Shown here in pieces: positions 1 to 8,800 of a DNA stretch of 64,000 nt. The notes under the pieces are model-generated. The model saw only the letters and a program-made list of their open reading frames with translations, did no database searches and was not told the origin of the DNA. The stretch's first letter is position 1; each line of letters starts with the position of its first letter. This DNA is from Bradyrhizobium sp. SZCCT0148 (GTDB lineage Bacteria; Pseudomonadota; Alphaproteobacteria; Rhizobiales; Xanthobacteraceae): assembly GCF_018129985.1 (NCBI RefSeq), contig NZ_JAFCKT010000009.1:186001-250000 (forward strand), read 5' to 3'. Both the position numbers and the translations under genes were made by a program.

Positions 1-672
1 AAAAGCGGCGCCCCAGACATCCGGATCGTTCTCGAAGGTCAGCGGCGCGATCTCGTCGAGCACCTGCGCGTCGATGCCGATGTGGGCGACACGCACTTGG
101 CCGCAATGCATCCGGCCCGGCATCAACAGATGCGCCGGTTTCTTGCGGAAGAAGGTGACGGTCTCGGTGGCGTTCACCGCCACACCCATCACGGCCGCGC
201 TGGTGCCGTTGATGCCGCTCGGCAGATCGACCGCGAGCACCGGCGCGCCGTTGCCGTTGATCGCTTCGATCATCGCGCGCGCCTCGCCGTCGACAGGACG
301 GCTGAGGCCTGCGCCGAACAGCGCGTCGATGATCAGCGCGGGCCGTCCGATCGCCTGAGGATTGAACGGGAGCACCGGGTGCTTCCAGCCGCGCGCGGCG
401 GAGGCCGCGTCGCCCTGCAGCTGGTCTCGCTCGCACATCAGGATGACCGAAACCTCGCGCCCCTGCGCGGCGAGCTCGGCGGCTGCGACAAAACCGTCAC
501 CGCCATTGTTGCCGGGGCCGGCCACGATCAGGATCGGCCCCTCCTCCACCAACGCATGGGCGGCATCGGCGACCGCCTGCCCCGCGCTCAGCATCAGCTT
601 GAAACCGGGCGTGCCGGCCGCGATGGTGAGCTGGTCGGCGCGCTGCATTTCAGCGGTGGTTAGAACTTCCAT
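1..672 (-). CDS. NAD(P)H-hydrate epimerase domain of a probable bifunctional NAD(P)H-hydrate repair enzyme (YjeF type), 3' end outside window
   Basis: The reading frame is open from an ATG at 672 down to the window edge (224 codons, no stop), so only the N-terminal part is present. It begins MEVLTTAEMQRADQLTI, typical of the YjeF N-terminal domain, and carries the conserved PGNNGGDG loop at about residues 53-60 plus an ALFGAG and a VDLPSGING segment. The epimerase interconverts R and S forms of hydrated NAD(P)H so that the dehydratase can repair them. In most bacteria a C-terminal ADP/ATP-dependent dehydratase domain follows; the cut comes roughly where that domain would start, so bifunctionality is inferred. 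It is transcribed away from glnB. Confidence 0.88.
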   Translation of the reverse strand, partial: MEVLTTAEMQRADQLTIAAGTPGFKLMLSAGQAVADAAHALVEEGPILIVAGPGNNGGDGFVAAAELAAQGREVSVILMCERDQLQGDAASAARGWKHPVLPFNPQAIGRPALIIDALFGAGLSRPVDGEARAMIEAINGNGAPVLAVDLPSGINGTSAAVMGVAVNATETVTFFRKKPAHLLMPGRMHCGQVRVAHIGIDAQVLDEIAPLTFENDPDVWGAAF

Positions 673-864
673 GCCACTTACCTGGTCCAAACGCCTTTTC
701 AACAGGCACGTAACGCGTCGCCCAGCCGTTGGGAACATCGATCTGCACACATATTGACCGTTTGCCTATTTCGTAGTCTTCAGTATCTTGCGCAAGTCGG
801 CGACACGGCTCAGAGATGCACGTTAAAAGGCTGATAACGCTCCCATAATCAGGGCATTTGCAAC

Positions 865-882
865 TTGGCATAGACCCTGCTT
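865..882 (+). promoter_or_regulatory. Sigma-54 (-24/-12) promoter upstream of glnB
   Basis: TTGGCATAGACCCTGCTT has GG at 867-868 and GC at 879-880 with exactly 10 bases between them, the invariant spacing of RpoN promoters. It lies about 170 bp before the glnB start. From established knowledge, glnB of Bradyrhizobium japonicum is controlled by NtrC from tandem promoters, which fits. The rest of the 673-1050 gap contains no convincing gene; I could not identify an NtrC site with confidence. Confidence 0.75.
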
Positions 883-1050
883 TTGAGGAAGCCGCTTCGG
901 TTCGTCGTGCTCACTGGCATCTATCAGAGTGTGGCCGGCCGTTGTTGCCGGACTGGTCAGGGTTGCAGGCATAGCGAAGACAAGATCGTGCGTTAAGAGC
1001 GCATCCTGACGAAGACGTTGCTATTTGTTCGAAAGGCCGGGAGGCGCGCA

Positions 1051-1389
1051 GTGAAGAAAATCGAAGCCATCATCAAGCCATTCAAGCTCGACGAGGTGAA
1101 GGAAGCGCTTCAGGAAGTCGGCCTTCAGGGCATCACCGTCACCGAAGCCAAGGGCTTTGGCCGGCAGAAGGGCCATGCCGAGCTCTACCGCGGCGCAGAA
1201 TACATCGTCGACTTCCTGCCCAAGGTGAAGATCGAGATCGTGATCGGCGACGATCTGGTCGAACGCGCCATCGACGCGATCCGCCGCGCCGCGCAAACCG
1301 GCCGCATCGGCGACGGTAAGATCTTCGTGTCCAACATCGAAGAGGCGATCCGCATCCGGACCGGCGAATCCGGGCTGGACGCTATCTGA
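1051..1389 (+). CDS. glnB: Nitrogen regulatory protein PII (GlnB)
   Basis: This is a 112-aa PII signal protein, the usual length. It begins (V)KKIEAIIKPFKLDEVK and contains the T-loop sequence AELYRGAEYIVDF with Tyr51, the residue uridylylated by GlnD. GTG at 1051 is chosen because it gives the canonical PII N-terminus and is preceded by GGGAGG at 1039-1044; an in-frame start at 1018 would add 11 atypical residues. PII senses 2-oxoglutarate, ATP/ADP and glutamine status and controls NtrB and the adenylyltransferase acting on GlnA. It sits 151 bp upstream of glnA in the classic rhizobial order. Confidence 0.97.
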   Translation: MKKIEAIIKPFKLDEVKEALQEVGLQGITVTEAKGFGRQKGHAELYRGAEYIVDFLPKVKIEIVIGDDLVERAIDAIRRAAQTGRIGDGKIFVSNIEEAIRIRTGESGLDAI

Positions 1390-1540
1390 GCCGGGTGCTA
1401 TCCCGAATTTTGCGACACTCCGACTGGAAATAAGGCTGCTTCGGCGGCCTGATTTCGTTTGTGCGGTCGCGCAAAACTCGCTTGAGCGAGAATAATTTTG
1501 CTCATCTGGAAACCGACCCGCAGAGCCAAAAGGGGTATGC

Positions 1541-2950
1541 ATGAAGACCGCCAAAGACGTCCTGAAATCGATCAAGGACAACGACGTCAAGTACGTCGAC
1601 CTGCGCTTCACCGATCCGCGCGGCAAGTGGCAGCACGTGACGTTCGACGTCAGCATGATCGATGACGACATCTTCGCCGAAGGAACGATGTTCGACGGTT
1701 CCTCGATCGCCGGCTGGAAGGCGATCAACGAGTCCGACATGTGCCTGATGCCCGACCCGGTCACTGCGACGATCGACCCGTTCTTCGCCGAGACCACCAT
1801 GGTCATCACCTGCGACGTGCTCGAGCCGACCACCGGCGAGCCCTACAACCGCGACCCCCGCGGCATCGCCAAGAAGGCGGAAGCCATGGTGAAGTCGATG
1901 GGCGTGGGTGACACCGTGTTCGTCGGTCCCGAAGCCGAATTCTTCGTGTTCGACGACGTGCGCTTTTCGGCAGAGCCCTACAAGACCGGTTTCCGGCTCG
2001 ACTCGTCGGAGCTGCCGACCAATTCCGACACCGAGTATGAGGGCGGCAATCTCGGCCACCGCATCCGCACCAAGGGCGGCTATTTCCCCGTGCCGCCGCA
2101 GGACTCGGTGCAGGACATGCGCTCGGAGATGCTCGGCGCCATGGCCAAGATGGGCGTCAAGGTCGAGAAGCACCATCATGAAGTGGCTTCCGCCCAGCAC
2201 GAGCTCGGCATGAAGTTCGACACGCTGACGCTGATGGCCGACCACATGCAGATCTACAAGTACTGCATCCACCAGGTCGCGCACATCTACGGCAAGACCG
2301 CCACCTTCATGCCGAAGCCGATCTACGGCGACAACGGCTCGGGCATGCACGTGCACCAGTCGATCTGGAAGGACGGCAAGCCGGTGTTCGCCGGCAACAA
2401 ATACGCCGACCTGTCGGAGACCTGCCTGCACTACATCGGCGGCATCATCAAGCACGCCAAGGCGATCAACGCCTTCACCAACCCGTCGACCAACTCCTAC
2501 AAGCGCCTGGTCCCGGGCTATGAGGCCCCCGTGCTGCTCGCCTATTCCGCGCGCAACCGCTCGGCCTCCTGCCGCATCCCCTACACCGCTTCGCCGAAGG
2601 CCAAGCGCGTCGAGGTGCGCTTCCCCGATCCGATGGCCAACCCCTATCTCGGCTTCGCCGCGATGCTGATGGCCGGCCTCGACGGCATCAAGAACAAGAT
2701 CGATCCCGGTCCGGCGATGGACAAGGACCTCTACGACCTGCCGAAGGAAGAGCTGAAGCAGATTCCGACGGTGTGCGGCAGCTTGCGCGAGGCGCTCGAA
2801 AACCTCGACAAGGACCGCGGCTTCCTCAAGGCCGGCGGCGTGTTCGACGACGATTTCATCGACGCCTACATCGAGCTGAAGATGACCGAAGTCGCCCGCT
2901 TCGAAATGACCCCGCATCCGGTCGAGTTCGAGATGTACTATTCGGGCTAA
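1541..2950 (+). CDS. glnA: Glutamine synthetase type I
   Basis: A 469-aa GSI subunit that makes glutamine from glutamate, ammonia and ATP in the cytoplasm as a dodecamer. Visible hallmarks are FTDPRGKWQHVTFD at the N-terminus, MFDGSSIAGW, GPEAEFFVFD, NGSGMHVHQS and NRSASCRIP. The adenylylation segment near the C-terminus is DKDLYDLPKEE with Tyr398, so activity should be shut off by adenylylation under nitrogen excess. An AAAAGGGG motif precedes the ATG. It follows glnB and is closed by a strong terminator, so glnB-glnA can be co-transcribed; an additional promoter in the 151-bp gap is possible but not evident. Confidence 0.98.
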   Translation: MKTAKDVLKSIKDNDVKYVDLRFTDPRGKWQHVTFDVSMIDDDIFAEGTMFDGSSIAGWKAINESDMCLMPDPVTATIDPFFAETTMVITCDVLEPTTGEPYNRDPRGIAKKAEAMVKSMGVGDTVFVGPEAEFFVFDDVRFSAEPYKTGFRLDSSELPTNSDTEYEGGNLGHRIRTKGGYFPVPPQDSVQDMRSEMLGAMAKMGVKVEKHHHEVASAQHELGMKFDTLTLMADHMQIYKYCIHQVAHIYGKTATFMPKPIYGDNGSGMHVHQSIWKDGKPVFAGNKYADLSETCLHYIGGIIKHAKAINAFTNPSTNSYKRLVPGYEAPVLLAYSARNRSASCRIPYTASPKAKRVEVRFPDPMANPYLGFAAMLMAGLDGIKNKIDPGPAMDKDLYDLPKEELKQIPTVCGSLREALENLDKDRGFLKAGGVFDDDFIDAYIELKMTEVARFEMTPHPVEFEMYYSG

Positions 2951-2975
2951 GCCGCCCGACGTTCATGCGACAAGC

Positions 2976-3005
2976 AAAAGGCGCTTCCGAAAGGAGGCGC
3001 CTTTT
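2976..3005 (+). terminator. Rho-independent terminator after glnA
   Basis: A 13-bp stem (AAAAGGCGCTTCC pairing with GGAGGCGCCTTTT, one G-T pair) closed by a GAAA tetraloop and ending in TTTT, 25 bases after the glnA stop. The remaining bases to 3283 hold no supported gene. Confidence 0.9.
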
Positions 3006-3283
3006 CACTTTTGGCCGGAGGCGAACGACGCCTTCGGCCGTGCAGTTTGCATCCCGCGCGCGTCGGATCGCGTGGACCGCGTAAGGCGCCTCGCGTCATC
3101 CGCTTTCGTTCCGCATCTGACTCCACTTCGTTCTCAAAGAACAAATCATAGCCGCACAAATCGGGTCGGACCAATCCCTACTGATTGGTTTATCGCGTTC
3201 AGAATTCGGAAGGCCCGCGTGCATGGCGCCAGCATGGCGCATCATGCCGCTGGCCGATCCGTTATGCGCAATCGCACCGATCG

Positions 3284-3895
3284 TCACTGGTCCGGGAAAT
3301 TCACGCCGATCTCTGTCACCACAGGCGCGAACTTCACCAGCGCCCCGTTATCGGATGCCGCCTTCACGCCGTCGCCGGACAGCGACCTCGGCGCACCGGT
3401 CTTGCCAGCGAAGCGGATCGTCACGGTGCAGCCGCCTTGCAGCGGCCGGCTGAGCGCCCCGCCCTTCCAGTCGGTGACGAAGCCGCCATAGTCCCATTCG
3501 AAACCGCTGACGACAAATGGCTTGCCGTTGGCCTTCTGCACGTCGGCAAGGCTCGATCCGATCGTGACGCCGGCGACGTTCCAGAGGCTGGCCTTGCCCG
3601 CGTCGCGCAAGGTCAGGCCGGAGGCCCGCCCGGCCTTGTCGTCGGTAAAGGCAACCTCGATGCGGCGGTCCCTCGCCTTCGGGAACAGGACGATGTCCTT
3701 GTAGCGTTCGCCCTCGGCACCCGGCAGATCCTGCGCCACGGCGTCCTTGCCGTAGCGCTGCTTCAGGCTCCGCTCGGTATCGTCGGGCGCAACCGGCGCG
3801 GCGCAGCTGATCGGCCCCTGCTGCGGCGGCGCGCTCTGGGCGAATGCAGAGGACGGAAGCAGGAGAAGGACGGTGGCGGTGATGCTGCGTATCAT
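3284..3895 (-). CDS. Exported hypothetical protein
   Basis: About 203 aa starting MIRSITATVLLLLPSSAFAQS, a clear Sec signal peptide with a likely AFA|QS cleavage site. The mature part is soluble and has no motif I can name; two Cys residues could form a disulfide. ATG at 3895 is preferred over a TTG seven codons upstream because it puts the signal peptide at the N-terminus. No obvious operon partner: the nearest genes are glnA (convergent) and the TRAP permease about 100 bp upstream on the same strand. Confidence 0.75.
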   Translation of the reverse strand: MIRSITATVLLLLPSSAFAQSAPPQQGPISCAAPVAPDDTERSLKQRYGKDAVAQDLPGAEGERYKDIVLFPKARDRRIEVAFTDDKAGRASGLTLRDAGKASLWNVAGVTIGSSLADVQKANGKPFVVSGFEWDYGGFVTDWKGGALSRPLQGGCTVTIRFAGKTGAPRSLSGDGVKAASDNGALVKFAPVVTEIGVNFPDQ

Positions 3896-3999
3896 CGCGA
3901 AGCAATCCAGTTTCAAGACCGAACGCGAAGGTCGTGCGGACGGCTGATCAGACTCGGTTCAAGGCACGATCGCGCCTCGAACCGAACCGGGTCAATTCC

Positions 4000-5607
4000 T
4001 CAATTCTTCGGCTGGCCGAAATCAAGCACCGGCGGCGGCAGCTCGATATCGGGGATCTCGATCTTGACCTTGTCCAGATCCACCTTGGTGGGGGCGTCCA
4101 GCAATCCGGTGACCGTGATCGGGAATGCGATGACGACCGCGACCATGATCGCCTGCAGGCCGATCCAGGGCATCGCGCCCCAATAGATGTCCGAGCTCTT
4201 GACCTCCTTCGGCGCCACGCCGCGCAGGTAGAAGAGGGCGAAGCCGAAGGGAGGATGCAGGAAGGAGGTCTGCATGTTGACGCAGAGCATGACCCCGAAC
4301 CAGATCAGGGCAGCGTCCGGCCCGACGACGGGAGCGAGCAGCTTCTGCGCGATCGGCGCGATCATCGGGATGATGATGAAGGCGATCTCGAAGAAGTCGA
4401 GGAAGAAGGCGATGAAGAAGATGAACAGGTTCATGAAGATCAGGAATCCCCAGACCCCGCCCGGCAGCGATGTCAGCATGTGCTCGAGCCAGACACCACC
4501 ATTGCAGCCGAGAAACACGATCGAGAAGCAGGTCGATCCGATCAGGATGAACGTCACCATGCAGGTGATGCGCATGGTGGTCTCGTAGCCCTGCTTGACC
4601 AGCATGCGCAGGTCCGGAATCCTGACCGCCTCGATGCAGACCCAGGCAACGGCGAGATAGGCGATCGCAAAGGCGATCTTGAACACCAGGTTCGGCGTGA
4701 AATAGATGCCGATGATGGTGCCGACACCAGCCGCTGCAACGCCGATAAGCAATATCTTGTGCCCGGCCGAGCTGAAATCCTTGTGGTGGATGACGGCGAG
4801 GACAATGGCGCCGACGGCGCCCATCGCGCCGGCTTCGGTCGGGGTGGCAAGGCCCAGCATCATTGTACCGAGCACCACGAAGATCAGCACCGCGGACGGG
4901 ATGATGCCCAGAAGGCATTTGCGCCAGAGCGCCCAGCCCGTGAGCGTCCTTGCTTCCTTGGGCACGGCCGGAACGTGGCCCGGCTTGATCACGCTCAGAG
5001 CGAACGTGTAGCCCGCGAACAGCGCGATCTGCAGGATCGACGGGCCCCAGGCGCCCAAATACATATCGCCGACCGACTTGCCGAGCTGGTCCGCGAGCAC
5101 GATCAGGACCAGCGACGGAGGCACCAGCTGGGTAATGGTGCCGGAGGCAGCAAGCACGCCGGTGATGTAGCGCATGTTGTAGCCGTAGCGGATCATCACC
5201 GGCATCGAGATCAGCGCCATCGCGATCACCTGCGCGGCCACGGTGCCCGTGATGGCACCGAGGATGAAACCGACGATGATCACGGAATAGCCGAGACCAC
5301 CGCGGATGGGGCCAAACAGCTGCCCCATGGAATCCAGCATATCTTCCGCAAGGCCGCATCGTTCGAGGATCGCGCCCATGAAGGTGAAGAACGGAATCGC
5401 CAGCAGTAGCTCGTTGGCGAGAACGCTGCCGTAGATGCGCTCCGGAATGGCCTGGAGGAAGCTGAACGCGAAGAATCCCTCGTGGATCGCGAGAAATCCG
5501 AACGAAAGCCCGAGGGCGGCCAGCGTGAACGCAACGGGGAAGCCGATCAGCATGGCCAGGACCAGCCCGCCGAACATCAGCGGCGGCATCATCTCAATCG
5601 TGATCAT
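4000..5607 (-). CDS. TRAP transporter large permease (DctM family)
   Basis: A 535-aa, very hydrophobic protein with many transmembrane segments and DctM-type sequence such as GMPVAFTLA-like and ERCGLAEDMLDSMG stretches. DctM is the ion-coupled translocating subunit of tripartite ATP-independent periplasmic transporters for organic acids. It is longer than the usual ~430 aa; extra length lies in the central loops and C-terminal tail (DLDKVKIEIPDIELPPPV). Its start overlaps the end of the small permease gene by 4 bp, showing translational coupling. No solute-binding subunit (DctP) is adjacent on either side, so the substrate cannot be inferred. Confidence 0.92.
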   Translation of the reverse strand: MITIEMMPPLMFGGLVLAMLIGFPVAFTLAALGLSFGFLAIHEGFFAFSFLQAIPERIYGSVLANELLLAIPFFTFMGAILERCGLAEDMLDSMGQLFGPIRGGLGYSVIIVGFILGAITGTVAAQVIAMALISMPVMIRYGYNMRYITGVLAASGTITQLVPPSLVLIVLADQLGKSVGDMYLGAWGPSILQIALFAGYTFALSVIKPGHVPAVPKEARTLTGWALWRKCLLGIIPSAVLIFVVLGTMMLGLATPTEAGAMGAVGAIVLAVIHHKDFSSAGHKILLIGVAAAGVGTIIGIYFTPNLVFKIAFAIAYLAVAWVCIEAVRIPDLRMLVKQGYETTMRITCMVTFILIGSTCFSIVFLGCNGGVWLEHMLTSLPGGVWGFLIFMNLFIFFIAFFLDFFEIAFIIIPMIAPIAQKLLAPVVGPDAALIWFGVMLCVNMQTSFLHPPFGFALFYLRGVAPKEVKSSDIYWGAMPWIGLQAIMVAVVIAFPITVTGLLDAPTKVDLDKVKIEIPDIELPPPVLDFGQPKN

Positions 5608-6143
5608 TGGGTCGGCCGCTCGTATTTCGCATCGATTTTGACTTCACCGCGCAAGGCGGCCGCGCGTTTGATCACCTCCGAGACGCCTTGCAGGGCGACC
5701 ATGAAGAACCCGGCCGGCACGACGAACTTGATCGGCCAGCGCATGAGGCCGCCGGCGTTGTTGGACATCTCACCGATGACGAACGAGTTGTAGAACATCG
5801 CCCATGAGAGGTAGCTGAGAAGCAGACACGCCGGGACGAGGAAAACCAGCGTCCCGATCAGGTCGAGCCATATCTGACCGCGTTCGGACAGCATGAGGTA
5901 GATGATTTCGACGCGGACATGCTCGTTGCGCTTGAAGGTATAGGACGAGCCGAACATCACGACGACGGCGAACATATACCACTGCGTTTCGAGCCAGCTG
6001 TTGGAGCTGTAGCTGAAGGCATAGCGGATCATCGCATTTGCAGCGCTGACCACGCAGGCCGCGAGCACCAGGATGTTGCAGACGTTGCCGACCTTTTCGT
6101 TCAGCCAGTCGATAGCCGTACTCACCGCCAACAATGGGCGCAT
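5604..6143 (-). CDS. TRAP transporter small permease (DctQ family)
   Basis: 179 aa with four predicted membrane segments, the standard DctQ layout, including SWLETQWYMFAVVVMFG and RNEHVRVEIIY motifs typical of the family. It partners with the large permease directly downstream (4-bp overlap). The 306 bp upstream (6144-6449) contain no supported gene and presumably the promoter. The periplasmic binding protein must be encoded elsewhere. Confidence 0.9.
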   Translation of the reverse strand: MRPLLAVSTAIDWLNEKVGNVCNILVLAACVVSAANAMIRYAFSYSSNSWLETQWYMFAVVVMFGSSYTFKRNEHVRVEIIYLMLSERGQIWLDLIGTLVFLVPACLLLSYLSWAMFYNSFVIGEMSNNAGGLMRWPIKFVVPAGFFMVALQGVSEVIKRAAALRGEVKIDAKYERPTQ

Positions 6144-6449
6144 CGATGCCTTTTCCCCGCTCGCTGAGTGCTGACCCCAAACGAGCAGGACCGTGACGCC
6201 AAATCAGCGGCCGTCCACTTCCGCGCGGGAGCTAGTCCACCCTCCTGATGCTTCCGCCCGTTCTTGTCGTCGGTTTTTGGCAAGACCTGTTCAGGTTTCA
6301 CCCGCCGCGTGAAGCAAGGTACATTTACCGTCGGCCGATTTAGGGTCAACCAGAAAATGGACAATGTGCCGCAGCGGTACCGAAAATCTGGTCGCAATGA
6401 TGAATGCGTTTGGCGTGCGGCGCTTCCGGCAATGCCATCCTCGAACGGA

Positions 6450-6686
6450 CTAATCCTCGACGTCGTATTGCTTGCAGAGATGGTCGCCGATCTGGACAAG
6501 CATCGCGACGCATTCGGGGTAGCCGGGCCGATCCGCAGTGGCCCGGTCTGCACTGGCTCGGAACTCCCAGGAACGCCCGTCGCGGAGGATCGAGATGGTC
6601 ATTCCGTCGGGACAGTCGGCATGAACCTTCAACTCGGCCTTGGCCATGGCGATCAGTTCGCTTTCAGTTTTTACAGGTCTGCTCAT
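6450..6686 (-). CDS. Small conserved hypothetical protein
   Basis: A 78-aa acidic-to-neutral cytoplasmic protein beginning MSRPVKTESELIAMAKAELK and ending HLCKQYDVED. I recognise it only as a type of short protein common in Bradyrhizobium. The ATG at 6686 is chosen because GGAGG lies 9 bases upstream; a second ATG three codons earlier directly abuts that GGAGG and would be badly spaced. No known domain. The next 404 bp (6687-7090) show no supported gene. Confidence 0.7.
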   Translation of the reverse strand: MSRPVKTESELIAMAKAELKVHADCPDGMTISILRDGRSWEFRASADRATADRPGYPECVAMLVQIGDHLCKQYDVED

Positions 6687-7090
6687 GAAGGTCATCCTCC
6701 GTCCTGGGACAGAACTTAAGCTGTATCTGCCGGTCCCACGAAGCAAGTCTTCCCCATCGGGCGGCTCGCGGCATTGGGATATCGCAATGCATTCCGACCC
6801 GTTCCGGTCGCTCTTAGGAGGGTCCGGCAAACCAACCGTCGAGGCCTCGGCGCGAGAATACTCCGCTTTCTCGAATATCGGATTTTATCGGATAGAAGCG
6901 CCATCTGTTGCGCCCGGACGTGCGGGTGCCGCCGGCGCCCGGCCCTCTGCGCCCGCAGCGCGTCGCTCCTTGGCGATGCGCTGCAAAGCCGGGGCCCATT
7001 GGCTTCAGTGCCGAGGGGCGGAGGTACTCGGTCCTGGTCCTGCGCAGTAGCCGCAAGCGCGCTGCAATGCGTCCGGGACACGAGCGTGAG

Positions 7091-7864
7091 CTACGCCGCC
7101 GCGCGCTGCCTCGCCACCAGCGCTTCGCCGAACGCCTCGAACAGCTTGCGGTTGACGGGATTGCGTTGGGGATCGTATTCGGCGTGCCATTGCACGCCAA
7201 GCGCGAAGGTCGGGGCTTCCGCGATCCGGATCGCCTCGATGGTGCCGTCCTCGGCGACGCCCTCGACCAGCACGCGCTTGCCGGGATCTAGGATGCCCTG
7301 GCCGTGCAGCGAATTGACCCTGATCTTCTCACAGCCGAGCAGCTTTGCGAACGCCCCGCCCGGCGTCAGGTCGACGTCGTGGCGGTCGGCGAACACCACG
7401 GTCGGATCGGGGTGGATCTCGCCGTTCTCGAGCCGGGGCATGCGGTGATTCATGCGGCCGGGAATTTCGCGGATCTCGGGATGCAGCGAGCCGCCGAAGG
7501 CGACGTTCATCTCCTGAAGGCCGCGGCAGATGCCGAACAGCGGCACGCCACGGGCGACGCAGGCGACCGAAAGCGCCAGCGCGACCTCGTCGCGATGGAT
7601 ATCGTACGGCTCGTGCCGCTCGCACGGGTCGACATTGAAGCGGGTCGGATGGACGTTGGCGCGGGCGCCGGTGAGCACGATCCCGTCGACCACATCGAGC
7701 AGTGCGCCGATATCGGTGATGTCAGGCGCGCCCGCGAACATCAGCGGCAGGCCGCCGGAAACCTCGGCCACAGCGCGCAAATTGCGCTCGCCGACCATCT
7801 GAACCTGAAATCGATTTTCGACGCGATGGGCATTCCCGATCACGCCGACGACCGGCTTTCTCAT
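7091..7864 (-). CDS. Gamma-glutamyl-gamma-aminobutyrate hydrolase family protein (class I glutamine amidotransferase-like, PuuD type)
   Basis: About 257 aa. It starts MRKPVVGVIGNAHRVENRF, has the nucleophile elbow GICRG (Cys), and ends with a conserved GVQWHAEYDPQRNP segment containing the catalytic His/Glu. LTGARANVHPTRF matches the PuuD family loop. The family hydrolyses gamma-glutamyl amides such as gamma-glutamyl-GABA in putrescine breakdown, but no putrescine genes are nearby, so the substrate is open. Upstream in-frame starts exist (7906, 7969); 7864 is chosen from the family N-terminus, with no decisive ribosome site. Confidence 0.85.
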   Translation of the reverse strand: MRKPVVGVIGNAHRVENRFQVQMVGERNLRAVAEVSGGLPLMFAGAPDITDIGALLDVVDGIVLTGARANVHPTRFNVDPCERHEPYDIHRDEVALALSVACVARGVPLFGICRGLQEMNVAFGGSLHPEIREIPGRMNHRMPRLENGEIHPDPTVVFADRHDVDLTPGGAFAKLLGCEKIRVNSLHGQGILDPGKRVLVEGVAEDGTIEAIRIAEAPTFALGVQWHAEYDPQRNPVNRKLFEAFGEALVARQRAAA

Positions 7865-7955
7865 CTGTGGTTCTGCGCCTCTCCGATAAGAAGATTCTCC
7901 AAACATGCCCTTCGGCTGGAACAAATTCAACAGAAGGGATCGCGGGACGGCAATG

Positions 7956-8666
7956 CTATTTTCGCGCAAATGCCTCCCGGGCCTCGCCCCCAGCGGGCAG
8001 GCCCGCCGCCTGCAGTGCGGTAGCCGCCGGATCGCCCGGCGCGGCCAACCAAGGCAGTTTCGCTTCGAGGCCGCGCGTCACGGGCACTCCGAGCGCCCCA
8101 CCGAAATCAATCGGCCAGAACCCGTTGGGCACGACTTCGACCGTAACGGCTCGGATCGCATAGCCCTCGCCCAGAACCGCCTCCGCATTGTCGCCGGCGA
8201 CAAGGCGCGCCGTCCCGGGAGCATTGGGATCGCCAAAGCTGACCAGCACCGGCACCTGGTCTGCCTGGACCGGGACGACGCCGGTCTGGCGCTGGATATC
8301 GTTGAACGAGACGCGGTTGCCACGCGCGGCGCCGTAGGCGCGCAGCGCGACATAGTTGATGTCATCGAAGTCCAGTTTTGGGCCCTGCCGGTGCACCAGC
8401 AATGCAATCAGATTCTTGCCGTGGGCGCCGTTTTGGCCGAGATCGACGAACACCGCCTCCCCGCGCATCGTGGTGCGGCCGCCGCGGTTATAGTTACGGT
8501 CGGGCACGACAGCCAGAACGCCAGACCCGGTCTTGATCCCGTCAGGCGTCGTGACCTCGACGGTGAGACGATATTTGTGCCCAGGCCGGTTGATCCGGAT
8601 CTGGTCGCCGATCACGAGCACGGCCAGAAGCCCGAGCAGACCCGCCCATTTGCTGATGAAGCTCAA
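7956..8666 (-). CDS. Hypothetical protein with one N-terminal membrane segment
   Basis: 236 aa starting MSFISKWAGLLGLLAVLVIGDQIRINRPGHKYRLTVEV: a short signal anchor followed by a soluble, probably periplasmic domain rich in beta-type sequence. No catalytic motif is recognised. If the downstream hydrolase started at 7969 the two genes would overlap, so they may be co-transcribed. Confidence 0.75.
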   Translation of the reverse strand: MSFISKWAGLLGLLAVLVIGDQIRINRPGHKYRLTVEVTTPDGIKTGSGVLAVVPDRNYNRGGRTTMRGEAVFVDLGQNGAHGKNLIALLVHRQGPKLDFDDINYVALRAYGAARGNRVSFNDIQRQTGVVPVQADQVPVLVSFGDPNAPGTARLVAGDNAEAVLGEGYAIRAVTVEVVPNGFWPIDFGGALGVPVTRGLEAKLPWLAAPGDPAATALQAAGLPAGGEAREAFARK

Positions 8667-8800
8667 AGCGCCCCCATTTTTCTTTCCTCATCGCTCTGCA
8701 CCGTCGGCGCGCCGGCGTCAAACCAGCGCCTCGAGTACGGTCTTGATCCGAAGCGCGTTTGTCGAAAGAGTGCAGCGCAATGCGCTGAAAAGGACCTGAT

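Noticed and set aside
650..871. 73-codon minus-strand frame upstream of the hydrate epimerase gene
   Set aside because: It overlaps the start of the epimerase gene, has no family-like sequence, and covers the sigma-54 promoter region of glnB.
1502..2917. Long frame antisense to glnA
   Set aside because: A GC-rich mirror frame of a highly conserved gene; its composition (His/Asp/Val-rich) is typical of antisense shadows. Similar long shadows opposite the TRAP permease, metY, exoP-like, reductase and porin genes were rejected on the same grounds.
6687..7090. Possible small genes in the 404-bp gap
   Set aside because: Several open frames exist on both strands but all are Arg/Ala/Pro-rich GC artefacts without ribosome sites or family features.
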